DNA of 27,978 nt from Nemertoderma westbladi (lineage: Eukaryota; Xenacoelomorpha; Nemertodermatida; Nemertodermatidae). A program made the translations under genes and the position numbers. Where the stretch lies: positions 1 through 27,978 of the forward strand of contig JAUCBJ010003263.1 of assembly GCA_032718475.1 (NCBI GenBank), read 5' to 3'. Below the pieces are notes generated by a model. That model was not told the origin of the DNA and ran no database searches. It saw only the letters and a program-made list of their open reading frames with translations. Numbering within the stretch: the first letter of the stretch is position 1; every line of letters begins with the position of its first letter. Positions 1 to 9,706 of this stretch are shown piece after piece.

Positions 1-530
1 GATGATCGTTCCCTTCGGGGTTCGTGAGGGGTGGAACGGACACGCGATGGGGTCGAAAGACAAAGGACTAGACTCGACTAGACTCTACTGGCCTACCGAC
101 TGTTCGGAGCAGTTTCTCGGCTGCCGAAGCGACTACGAGCCTGAAAAGGACTCGGAAAGCCTAGGTGGTTGGGTTTCTGTGATGAACTGACGGACCCCTA
201 GCCAAGCCGTTCTGGTTCTCGATGATCGAACCCTTCGGGGTTCGTGAGGGGTGGAACGGACACGCGAACGGGTCCACCGACACGACAGACTCCTAGCCAA
301 GCCGTACTGGTTCTCGATGACCGAACCCTTCGGGGTTCGAGAGGGGTGGTACGGATACGCGACAGAGTCTACCGACTGGACCGACCCTTAGCCAAGCCGT
401 GCTGGTTCTCGATGATCGTTCCCTTCGGGGTTCGTGAGGGGTGGAACGGACACGCGACAGGGTCGACCGACACCGACACTACGGCACTAGGACTAGGACT
501 GAGGGAAAATCTGGGGAACATTAGGTAGGC
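1..530. repeat. GC-rich ~95-bp tandem repeat with UUCG-type hairpin
   Basis: A unit of about 95 bp recurs with starts near 221, 316 and 411, and a more distant copy starts at 1. Each unit carries the block CTAGCCAAGCCGT, then GGTTCTCGATGA, then CCTTCGGGGTTCG, then GAGGGGTGG and ACGCGA. The units at 221 and 316 contain CGAACCC-TTCG-GGGTTCG, a perfect 7-bp stem closed by TTCG. The units at 1 and 411 have GTTCCC on the left side, which weakens the stem. The block is much more GC-rich than the DNA after 540, and its left edge is cut by the window. Open frames through it are by-products of the repeat. I do not recognise the family. Confidence 0.85.
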
Positions 531-802
531 TAAAATTCTGAGCGAACAGCGGGTTATTAAATAATATACCGTAGGGATTTATATTATCGTGTATACTTAT
601 TGTGAATATTTGGTGTATATTGATTTGGGGAAGCCCAAAATTATTCTTAATCAGGTTTCAACAGGTTTTCAACTATAGGAAGTTACATTAAAGAGTATAT
701 CCAACTAATGCAGCTTTTCTCAACCGCAAACTTGCATCTTAGAAATATTCCCTCCCCACAATCAATATCCGGTGACTGGCCGGGGCTCGGTGGTCTGTTA
801 AG

Positions 803-1512
803 TCACGTCTCCAGCATCGGCGTTTTTCCCCCTGGTGTAGGAATAACGGCAACACACGCCATTATCACTCGCGGAACACTTTCAATCGCAATACGCATGG
901 GATGCTTTAGAATTGTAAAACGACGTTTTATAGCGCCAAACATCCGCTCAACAATGGAACGTTCGGACTTGTGCATTTTGTTGAAAGTGTAGTCAGCGTG
1001 AGACTCAGGATTTTCGTACGGCGTCATTAGGTATGGAGCAATACCATACCCTTGATCCGCAAGGAGCAAGCAGTTCCTGTTTCTTAAATATGACGCCAAT
1101 CCAGAAGTTTTAAAGATGCGCGAATCGTGAACCGATCCCGGCCACTGGGCAACTACACTTGTTGCCTCCATAAAACAATTGCAGGTGGCTTGAACATTTA
1201 TAGAAGGAAACTTTTTTCTATTTAGAAATTCGTTTGGGTAGTATCTATTTGGCGGTTTTTCTATGGGAATGTGTGTTCCATCTACACAACCGATGCACTG
1301 TGGGAAATTGAATTTATATTGCCACTGCTCCCTAGACGTCAGTATGTCCTGGTCGGTGACAGGAAACTTTATCCAATGATGTTTCTTTTCCACTATTTTG
1401 GCAATAGTGGAATGAAACGTTCTACAAACCGTAGAATGTAGTTGGAACTTCTCCCACGATACTATGGTAGCTAGTAAATATTTTTGTGGTAGATAGTAAT
1501 TTTTTATGTTAG
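803..1512 (-). pseudogene. PIF/Harbinger (HARBI1-like) transposase fragment, DDE_Tnp_4
   Basis: The reading frame on the minus strand matches the nuclease domain of PIF/Harbinger transposases. Counting from codon 1393, the catalytic acids are D38 in CVDGTHIPI, D113 in ADQGYGIAPYLMTPY and E149 in IVERMFGAIKRRF. The open frame continues upstream without a stop through a helix-turn-helix-like stretch containing LLATIVSWEKF and STVCRTFHS. It reaches a pyrimidine-rich tract ending TATAG, so 1512 may be the 5' end of an exon behind a splice acceptor. No ATG fits; the longest start-to-stop frame would use GTG at 1393. The family's usual C-terminal LHN motif is missing: after MACVAVI the frame runs into unrelated residues and stops at 803. 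I read it as a 3'-truncated, probably dead, transposon copy. No clear terminal inverted repeats were seen. Confidence 0.85.
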
Positions 1513-2374
1513 CTATAAAAAAAAGAAAAGTTTTATTTTATGTAAATAATTGTTTAATTTTTCTGAAGTTTAGTTTAAGTTTCCTGAATGAGATCCATTA
1601 CATTACTCTACGAAAATAATTTAGGCTAGTTAACCCAGCAACAATAGAGGCTTGTTAACAAACCAAAAACACATACAGTATACATACAAAAATTAAAAAA
1701 TAATCAGTTTTAAACATAAATACGTACTGTACTATTACTAAGTAGTAAAAAAATAACTTGCTCCATAAAAACACTAGCTACAGTACTACTGTAACAAATA
1801 ATTATTTCAAAAATAGGTGTATTACAGTAGGCAGTAAATAACACTAACTACCATAAAAAATACTACCAAAACATATATAACACGAGTATAAATAAAATTC
1901 AAAATTTTGGTACCCATGCAGCCATGTGCCATGCTATACTAATATCAAATTACATTGGTGCTAATATGACCTGTTTCAAACATAGTGAATGTAGTTTTCC
2001 ACAATCAAAATAGCGAGAACTAATGGAATGTATGTAGTAAAAGTATAAACGGAAACATGTTGTATGGCCATATATAGTACCATCGTAGTTCTTTAGTACT
2101 TTTTTTAGTTGATAATGTATTTTAAATATTTAAATATTTCAAATACACACTGAAAATGGTTGATCCAGGCAATAGTAGCAGCAGGCTGTTCCTAATTACT
2201 ATACCACTGGTATGCAAGTGTTAATTCGAAAAGCTATAAAAATTCTGGAATTCCTGTAACCAGCTACAACCGATTGAATGGATAAATCCAACATGAAGTA
2301 TTCCTTTCAAGCAACCTCTTGACCTACCTTGCTATTTTTGAAGTATATACTTCTTTTATTCAAACCAACTCTAC
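1513..2374. other. AT-rich intergenic stretch, nothing recognised
   Basis: The base composition is strongly AT-rich with many stop codons in all frames. I see no gene, RNA gene or clear repeat here. The first 100 bases could hold the intron or upstream exon of the Harbinger fragment. Confidence 0.5.
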
Positions 2375-2470
2375 TCAATACTTTACTCAATACTTTACTC
2401 TAACCTTTACTCGTATACTTTACTCGTATACTTTACTCGTATACTTTTCTTGTATACTTTACTTGTTTTA
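2375..2470. repeat. short tandem repeat, TTTACTCGTATAC-like
   Basis: Imperfect 13-15-bp units of the form CTTTACTC(G/A)(T/A)ATA follow each other about seven times. ACTTG and TATTCAAACCA flank the run on both sides and again near 2525, which suggests small local duplications. It is simple-sequence DNA with no coding sense. Confidence 0.7.
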
Positions 2471-2689
2471 TTCAAACCAATTTAACTTTTTTGGAGTACC
2501 TACTTGAGTATAAGTATATACTTGTTTTTATTCAAACCACCCATTATATAGGCATAACGCTGTTGCCAACCAACCCCCACCTCATAAATAAATAATACGT
2601 TCTAGAATTTTGTCTATTTATTAGATATAATAAATGGCATGCAGCGAACAATAATTCTTACAATCTTTGAACGCCTAAATCTCCGCTGT

Positions 2690-2850
2690 TTCTGAACGAA
2701 ACTCAGACATTGTTACATATTTGGAATCCTTGTAACGCAAGCTTTCCAATGATATCTACAAACCGAGGCTAATGTGAAGAATATCGACGATAGGAGATGT
2801 GCAATTTCGCAAAAGACACATTTTTAAACGCTTATAAAAAAAATTTACAG
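2690..2850 (+). repeat. dispersed repeat, copy 1 of 4
   Basis: This stretch shares ordered blocks with 11821-12025 (reverse) and 12190-12385 (forward): TTGGAATCC, then AGCTTTCCAA, then TGCAATTTCGC, then GACACATTTTTA and a final GCTTATAAA. The spacing between blocks is similar in all copies. This marks an old dispersed, probably non-autonomous transposon family. No protein signal is present. Confidence 0.6.
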
Positions 2851-2943
2851 GCAAAATCGAAAATTCCGGCTTCATGTGGACATCGACGGTGAGTGGAACT
2901 AGTTGTGTTTCAAATGTTAAGCAATATGATTTTTCTAAAAAGT

Positions 2944-2980
2944 GGGGGGGTGGGGAGGGGGGGGGGGGGGGGTGGGGGGG
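2944..2980 (+). repeat. interrupted poly-G tract
   Basis: G runs of 7, 4, about 16 and 7 are separated by single T or A bases. This satisfies the simple pattern for a G-quadruplex on the plus strand. Run length may be affected by assembly. Confidence 0.85.
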
Positions 2981-3512
2981 TCCGTGTCATCAGAAAATGA
3001 CACTATATTACAGGTCATGTATATGGTATGTATACAGGTCATGGTGGTGTATATTAATTATACTAGGCTATATACATAGAAATATATAATATAATAAAAT
3101 TTACATACAGTATAATTATTACTGATGATGAATTCTGTCATTATGGTATCATAATTTGAAACGTCTAATGGTGATATTATACTGTACATTACATAGGCCT
3201 ACAATAAGTTTTAAAGTATTAACTATCGTTGTATTTTTCCTTATTTCGAATCGTTTACCCACATCCGTTCCAGTTACTAATATACAGTATAACATATTAT
3301 TTAAAGTTTTATATTTATCATTCAATTAGCCCTTTATCAAAAAATATGAAAGTCAATATAAAATAAATCTTGAAAAAAAGCGATATGTTGCTGTCAATGG
3401 TGTCAGGGGGTCAATCATAAAGTAAATAAATTAAAAATATATAAGGGCCTTCCCAATAACTTAACTCAATTATAACCTTTTTACCGTTGGGGAAGAGGGG
3501 AATACCCTTATT
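2981..3512. other. AT-rich intergenic stretch, nothing recognised
   Basis: Low-complexity AT-rich sequence with no frame of coding quality and no repeat I can align to the rest of the window. Confidence 0.5.
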
Positions 3513-3850
3513 TATTTCGAATTGAATTGGCCAGATTTGCGCATTCTAAACAGAAGGGAAAGCGAAAAAGATCGTAAGGCCATAAGCTCCAGCGATGGCT
3601 TGCTTGAGCACGTGGATGAATTCTACTACTTGGGATCTGAAGTCAAGTGAAGACCTTCTTATACGCAAGGGGAAGGCATGGGCAGCATTGAATAGTCTGT
3701 CCAGGATTTTGAAATCCCTTTGAATAAAACGGAATCTCAATATTCGATTATTTATGGCAGAGGTAGTACACCATACTTTATGGCCTTACGATCTTTTTCG
3801 CTTTCCCTTCTGTTTAGAATGCGCAAATCTGGCCAAATAAATTCGAAATA
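3513..3850. repeat. inverted repeat, ~73-bp arms, ~190-bp spacer
   Basis: The arms at 3513-3585 and 3778-3850 are reverse complements, differing only by a few bases near GAATTGAATTGG versus GAATTTATTTGG. The shared core includes CCAGATTTGCGCATTC, CAGAAGGGAAAGCG and CGTAAGGCCATAA. Such high identity suggests a recent event. The spacer is a LINE reverse-transcriptase remnant, so this may be a rearranged LINE (twin-priming-type inversion) rather than a DNA transposon with terminal repeats. Confidence 0.85.
3615..3783 (+). pseudogene. LINE reverse-transcriptase fragment (region after the palm)
   Basis: Read on the plus strand, the spacer gives VDEFYYLGSEV, then IRKGKAWAALNSLSRILKS, a stop, then IKRNLN and a final VVHHTLWPYD. 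This follows the order seen after the catalytic palm in many non-LTR retrotransposon polyproteins (F-x-YLGS, then RI-x-KA, then the xLLYG region). The fragment is short, has an internal stop and lacks the catalytic YADD, so it is a dead scrap. Assignment to a clade is not possible. Confidence 0.55.
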
Positions 3851-3973
3851 AGAGGACATTTTTACAAAAATACTACGCCGGGTTTGTTGCTTCAAGTACA
3901 ATGAACACATCTCTAATGAGACTCTATACATTATACAACCTTGGTGTTTCATTCGTCTCCCCTAGTTTGACAC

Positions 3974-4126
3974 TTGAACGGTACCGCCTCTGCTTTGCAA
4001 GACATTGCTTTCGCCGTGAGACGCCTTTTAAATAACACTGGCCTTGAAGATGTGGATGATCTAGAAAATGTCATGGGTGATAGGGAGTTGTGGCGGCGCA
4101 GTTTTGTCAACAAGCCGGTACACCAT
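3974..4126 (+). pseudogene. possible LINE C-terminal tail fragment
   Basis: The frame encodes RRLLNNTGLEDVDDLENVMGD and then RELWRRSFVNK. A D-R-x-x-W-R motif near the C terminus is typical of LINE polyproteins after the reverse transcriptase. It starts without ATG and sits 120 bp beyond another LINE scrap on the same strand, so both may come from one insertion. The match is short. Confidence 0.35.
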
Positions 4127-4490
4127 TGTTATTATATATGTAATATATTTAATGCAGCTGCAATGTAGCCTGCCGACAGTAGTAGTAGCAGAAAGCGAAG
4201 GGGAAATGCTAAAAATTGAGTCCAGCGAAAGTAACGTTCCCAACAAATAGCCTGCTATGACTATTGTCGTTTCCTCAAGGGTAATACCGGTAACAATTTG
4301 AAGGCCATGAAAGTCCATAACAGACAGTGCTCGGTAAAACTAGGCTGCACTAATCAATGAGAAGGGGGAAACAAAAAAAACTGCAGATCAAAGCAGGAAA
4401 TCTCCTGCAGCCTGTCATGTAATCGAAACGCTATCTCAATGAAAGATCAGTCCAACAAGCAAAAGCAAAGCAAAGCAAGCTCAACTCGGC

Positions 4491-4548
4491 TTCATCAGAC
4501 GAATGCGTGGAATATTGGAAGGCCTATTTCGAGAAACTTATCAACAAT
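4491..4548 (+). pseudogene. possible LINE fragment upstream of RT domain
   Basis: The plus-strand frame reads SDECVEYWKAYFEKLINN, resembling the W-x-x-YFE-x-L-x-N motif just before the reverse-transcriptase domain of LINEs. In an intact element this would precede the 3615 fragment, not follow it. It therefore belongs to another copy or to a rearranged one. Only about 18 residues support it. Confidence 0.3.
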
Positions 4549-4639
4549 GTCTGTCAAAGACTTCATTGCACATCACGTGTTCGATATGGTACTCTTTGAC
4601 ATTACTAAACTAAAATGTATGGATGTGTGATTGATGATC

Positions 4640-5277
4640 TATTGGTCATAAGTTAGTTGTCTAGGGTGTAGCTCCTTAAAGGTGATAATATTCCGTGCAA
4701 CTTTGGAGGTTGCATTGTTTATAAAATAATAAAATAAAGCTGTAAAGTTATGTTACTGCACAATATTGGTTAAGAGGTCTAACAATAATTCCTAACCTGA
4801 AAGGGTCAACATCTTGTTAGGAGAGGTGTTAATAACCCACGCAATGAGTGCCATATAACTGTAAGGCGGTTTGGGATACCTTCTATAAGATCGTTCTGGT
4901 CTCGATAACAGGCGACATTCCATGATCTCAAAATCAGCTGAAAATAACCTAGTACAATTATTACGTATAAAGTTAAATTAAAGCCTGCTGGGACGCTATC
5001 TGAACTGAATTGAAAAAAAGTCTTGGTATATTGAAAATCAGTAGGCCTAATCATTCTTTGCTAAGTTGTATAATTAGATATAATATTCAAGTACATTAGA
5101 TCGTTTTATAAGGCGAGCGAATTAATTCAAAATTTATTGACACAAATAAATAATTTTGTTTAAAATAAAATAAAATATGCAAATATCTGTATCTCTAGGA
5201 AGGGTGTTCCAGAACGCATCGCGTCGCAAAACAAACTCGAAACAGATTGATTCTAAACTTATTTGCTGATTCACACA
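4640..5277. other. intergenic and probable 5' flank of the gene at 5278
   Basis: AT-rich sequence without coding quality. The last 100 bases probably hold the 5' untranslated region and promoter of the small membrane-protein gene, but I cannot point to a convincing TATA box or initiator. Confidence 0.4.
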
Positions 5278-5613
5278 ATGTACACTAGAGTAGTTTCATT
5301 TCTGTCCTACATAACTTATTGTTTACGATCTGCGGACTGTATAGCTTACTGCGCTGATGACGACGACTGCGTAGACTTCGACTCAACCCCTTGGTGCTGT
5401 AGATCGGAGAACAGATGTTGCAGCGATCTGTTCGCAGGTCGCACTTGGATGGGAATGCCGAATAGATACAAACCTTCGTTTTGGAATCACTTTCTGAGTT
5501 GGCCCGTAATGATTGGTGCGACTTTAACTGGCAGCTGTTGTTCGTTTTTGATACTTATGAGTTGCAGATGGTTTAGGAAGAGACAAAGACGAAAGGAAAT
5601 GCTCGGTCTATAA
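5278..5613 (+). CDS. small Cys-rich single-pass membrane protein, Shisa/STMC6-like
   Basis: An intronless frame of 111 residues from the ATG at 5278; the frame is open a few codons further but without another ATG. A short hydrophobic N terminus (about 1-18) could be a signal peptide. It is followed by a Cys cluster, C21, C25, C31, C40-C41 and C47-C48, containing two CC pairs. A hydrophobic segment at about 75-97 is a likely membrane span, followed by a short basic tail (RWFRKRQRRK). One membrane span behind a compact set of cysteines with CC pairs is the hallmark of the STMC6 group (Shisa, CYYR1, WBP1/VOPP1), proposed membrane adaptors. The cytoplasmic tail is unusually short and lacks the PY motifs common in that group, so it may be truncated or a lineage-specific member. 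Function is inferred only from layout. Confidence 0.6.
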   Translation: MYTRVVSFLSYITYCLRSADCIAYCADDDDCVDFDSTPWCCRSENRCCSDLFAGRTWMGMPNRYKPSFWNHFLSWPVMIGATLTGSCCSFLILMSCRWFRKRQRRKEMLGL

Positions 5614-5769
5614 TCTCAACCTCCAAAAACTATTATGAATAGACTCTAATTAATAATATGTTCTTAAAATAATATTTAAGGTCTATTATATGTACTTAAT
5701 GTCGTAAATTAAATAGTTATTTCAACGAAATTTCGTCAGGGTCAGCTGTACATTCCTACACAATCAAAA

Positions 5770-5852
5770 ACAATAAAATAAGGGAAAGGAGCAGGTTACA
5801 GTGGCATGTTCTACCTAAAACAATAAACTAAAGTCAATAGAACAGGAGATTA
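5770..5852 (+). repeat. dispersed repeat shared with 19199-19281
   Basis: The blocks AGGGAAAGGAGCAGGTTA, CAGTGGCA(T/C)GTT, AAACAATAAACTAAA and CAATAGAACAGG occur here in order and as the reverse complement at 19199-19281. The second copy lies inside a MITE-like element, so this is probably a partial copy of the same family. Confidence 0.75.
5772..5777 (+). promoter_or_regulatory. candidate polyadenylation signal AATAAA
   Basis: The first AATAAA on the plus strand after the stop codon at 5613, 159 bp downstream. It lies at the edge of a dispersed repeat, which may therefore supply the 3' end of the small membrane-protein mRNA. Confidence 0.4.
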
Positions 5853-6607
5853 CGGGAGTCCCACTATCTGAAATTTCGGATATAAAATTCAGAAAATTTA
5901 TGTTCAAATGAGTTATGGGTTATCGTTTATCAAATAAATTGTCACACCTATTTAACTCCTGCCCAGTATACTCGAGATGTAAATTAATAGTTTAATTTAA
6001 TATACAACACTATTTGTACACAAGACACATTAAACATATTGATCAATAAACTTAACATAAGTATTTTTCAGCTATAAGTAGTCGAGAACATTATTTAATG
6101 ATTAATGATATTTATCCCGAACGCAGCCGTATGCTAAAGTAATTATATTTGGGGCGGCGTCAATTTAGTTTATTTGTATTGTATATCACGTATTCCAGCT
6201 AATCAGTGTGTTTGTTTGGGGCTAAAATATTTGATGATAGTATTACTAACATGGACCTCATCAACAATTATAACTGTAATTCAGTTGAAATGTTATGGCA
6301 CTTAGTCGTAGGAGTGCCATGGCCGGATATAGAACAGCCTATGTATACTTTACATTTAGGTATAATGAATGAGTTGAACTGATAATGCAATTATAGTACT
6401 TTATGTAAAGAAAAAATACAGTTTTTGTAGTTCTGTAAATATTTCGAAGATCAGGCTATCTTCTAGTACTCTTCCCACCTATTTAGTTGAGATGTATGTG
6501 ACAGCGGTTGCATTTATCTTAAACTTTAATGGAAACTCTACAAATAAAATGTGTGGGTTCCTCCTCCATTGGTATACGAAAAAAGTTTATCTAAACTAAT
6601 GTCTATC
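5853..6607. other. AT-rich intergenic stretch, nothing recognised
   Basis: No coding frame or structural RNA was recognised. It ends where the minisatellite begins. Confidence 0.5.
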
Positions 6608-9600
6608 TATGTACGGATGTAAGGGCGCTGTCTACCCTACTCTATGTCTAACCTGTAAAGGCCCTGTCTACCCTACTCTATGTCTATCCTGTAAGGGCCC
6701 TGTCTGCCCTTCTCTATGTCTACCATGTAAGTGCCCTGTCTACCCTACTCTATGTCTACCCTGTAAGGGCCCTCTCTACCCTACTCTTTGTCTACCCTGT
6801 AAGGCCTTGTCTACCCTACTCTTTATCTACCCTGTAAGGGCCCTCTCTACCCTACTCTTTGTCTACCCTGTAAAGGCTGTCTACCCTACTCTATGTCTAC
6901 CCTGTAATGGCCCTCTCTACCCCACTCTTTGTCTACCCTGTAAGGGCTCTCTCTACCCTACTCTTTGTCTACCCTGTAAGGGCCCCGTCTACCCTACTCT
7001 ATGTCTACCCTGTAAGGGCCCTCTCTACCCCACTCTTTGTCTACCCTGTAAGGGCCCTCTCTACCCTACTCTTTGTCTACCCTGTAAGGGGCCCTCTCTA
7101 CCCTACTCTATGTCTACCCTGTAAGGGCCCTCTCTACCCCACTCTTTGTCTACCCTGTAAGGGCCCTCTCTACACTACTCTTTGTCTACCCTGTAAGGGC
7201 CTGTCTACCCTACTCTATGTCTACCCTGTAAGGGCCCTCTCTACCCCACTCTTTGTCTACCCTGTAAGGGCCCTCTCTACACTACTCTTTGTCTACCCTG
7301 TAAGGGCCTGTCTACCCTACTCCATGTCTACCATGTAAGGGCCTGTCTACCCTACTCCATGTCTACCATGTAAGGGCCCTCTCTACCCCACTCTTTGTCT
7401 ACCCTGTAAGGGCCCTCTCTACACTACTCTTTGTCTACCCTGTAAGGGCCTGTCTACCCTACTCCATGTCTACCATGTAAGGGCCTGTCTACCCTACTCC
7501 ATGTCTACCATGTAAGGGCCCTGTCTACCCTACTCTTTGTCTACCCTGTAAGGGCCCTCTCTACACTACTCTTTGTCTACCCTGTAAGGGCCTGTCTACC
7601 CTACTCCATGTCTACCATGTAAGGGCCCTGTCTACCCTACTCTTTGTCTACCATGTAAGGGCCCCGTCTACCCTACTCTTTATCTACCCTGTAAGGACCC
7701 TCTCTACACTACTCTTTGTCTACCCTGTAAGGGCCTGTCTACCCTACTCTATGTCTACCATGTAAGGGCCCTGTCTACCCTACTCTTTGTCTACCCTGTA
7801 AGGGCCCTGTCTACCCGATTCTTTGTCTACTCTGTAAGGGCCCTCTCTACCCTACTCTGTCTACCCTGTATGAGCCTGTCTACCCTACTCTATGTCTACC
7901 CTGTAAGGGCCTGTCTACCCTACTCTATGTCTACCATGTAAGGGCCCAGTCTACCCTACTCTTTGTCTACCCTGTAAGGGCCCAGTCTACCCTACTCTTT
8001 GTCTACCCTGTAAGGGCTCTCTCTACCCTACTCTATGTCTACCATGTAAGCGCCCTGTCTACCCTACTCTTTATCTACCCTTTAAGGCCCCTCTCTACCC
8101 TACTCTTTGTCTACCCTGTAAGGGCTCTCTCTACCCTACTCTTCGTCTACCCTGTAAGGCCCAGTCTACCCTACTCTTTGTCTACCTTGTAAGGGCCCTC
8201 TCTACCCTACTCTTTGTCTACCCTGTAAGGGCTCTCTCTACCCTACTCTATGTCTACCATGTAAGCGCCCTGTCTACCCTACTCTTTATCTACCCTTTAA
8301 GGCCCCTCTCTACCCTACCCGTTGTCTACCCTGTAAGGCCCTGTCTACCATACTCTATATCTACCCTGTATGGGCCCTCTCTACCCTACTCTTTGTCTAC
8401 CCTGTAAGGCCCTCTCTTCCCTACTCTTTGTCTACCATGTATGGGCCCTGTCTACCCTACTCTTTGTCTACCCTGTAAGGGGCCCTCTCTACCCTACTCT
8501 TTGTCTACCATGTATGGGCCCTGTCTACCCTACTCTTTGTCTACCCTGTAAGGGGCCCTCTCTACCCTACTCTTTGTCTACCATGTATGGGCCCTGTCTA
8601 CCCTACTCTTTGTCTACCCTGTAAGGGGCCCTCTCTACCCGACTCTTTGTCTACCCTGTAAGGGGCCCTCTCTACCCTACTCTTTGTCTACCTTGTAAGG
8701 GGCCCTCTCTACCCTACTCTTTGTCTACCCTGTAAGGGACCCTCTCTACCCTACTCTTTGTCTACCATGTATGGGCCCTGTCTACCCTACTCTTTGTCTA
8801 CCCTGTAAGGGGCCCTCTCTACCCTACTCTTTGTCTACCATGTATGGGCCCTGTCTACCCTACTCTTCGTCTACCCTGTAAGGGGCCCTCTCTACCCTAC
8901 TCTTTGTCTACCATGTATGGGCCCTGTCTACCCTACTCTTTGTCTACCCTGTAAGGGGCCCTCTCTACCCTACTCTTTGTCTACCCTGTAAGGGGCCCTC
9001 TCTACCCTACTCTTTGTCTACCCTGTAAGGGGCCCTCTCTACCCTACTCTTTGTCTACCCTGTAAGGGGCCCTCTCTACCCTACTCTTTGTCTACCCTGT
9101 AAGGGGCCCTCTCTACCCTACTCTTTGTCTACCCTGTAAGGGGCCCTCTCTACCCTACTCTTTGTCTACCCTGTAAGGGGCCCTCTCTACCCTACTCTTT
9201 GTCTACCCTGTAAGGGGCCCTCTCTACCCTACTCTTTGTCTACCCCGTAAGGGCCCTGTCTACCCTACTCTTTGTTTACCCTGTAAGGCCCTGTCTACCC
9301 TACTCTATGTCTACCATTTAAGGGCCCAGTCTACCCTATTCTTTGTCTACCCTGTAAGGGCTCTCTCTACCCTACTCTTTATCTACCCTGTATAGGCCCT
9401 GTCTACCCTACTCTTTGTCTACCCTGTAAGGGCTCTCTCTACCCTACTCTTTATCTACCCTGTATAGGCCCTGTCTACCCTACTCTTTGTCTACCCTGTA
9501 AGGGCCCTCTCTACCCTACTCTTTATCTACCCTGTAAGGGGCCCTCTCTACCCTACTCTTTGTCTATCATGTATGGGCCCTGTCTACCCTACTCTTTGTC

Positions 9601-9706
9601 TACCCTGTAAGGGGCCCTCTCTACCCTACTCTTTGTCTACCATGTATGGGCCCTGTCTACGCTACTCTTTGTCTACCCTGTAAGGGCCCTCTATACCCTA
9701 AGGGAT
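6608..9706. repeat. 3.1-kb minisatellite, 36/37-bp unit, about 84 copies
   Basis: The unit is GGGCCCTCTCTACCCTACTC followed by TTTGTCTACCCTGTAAG. Versions with GGG are 36 bp and those with GGGG are 37 bp. Variants alternate CTCTCT/CTGTCT, TTTGTC/TATGTC, CCTGTAA/CATGTA(A/T) and TACCC/TACAC. Higher-order units are visible. A 73-bp dimer marked by CCATGTATGGGCC recurs at 8435, 8508 and 8581, at 8765, 8838 and 8911, and at about 9567 and 9640. A block marked CATGTAAGCGCC recurs 215 bp apart (8041, 8256). Units between about 8960 and 9240 are almost identical, a sign of recent amplification. Long frames encode a 12-residue YPTLCLPCK-type repeat only because 36 is a multiple of three; 37-bp units break every frame, so it is not a gene. 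Confidence 0.97.

Noticed and set aside
1-530. Possible hammerhead ribozyme or CRISPR-like array in the 95-bp repeats
   Set aside because: No CTGATGA/GAAA core pair is present, and there are no unique spacers between repeats; it is a plain tandem repeat in animal DNA.
6609-7338. Open frames of 171 and 143 codons encoding a YPTLCLPCK repeat protein
   Set aside because: They exist only because 36-bp units keep frame. 37-bp units and substitutions break every frame, two overlapping frames are equally open, and there is no gene context.
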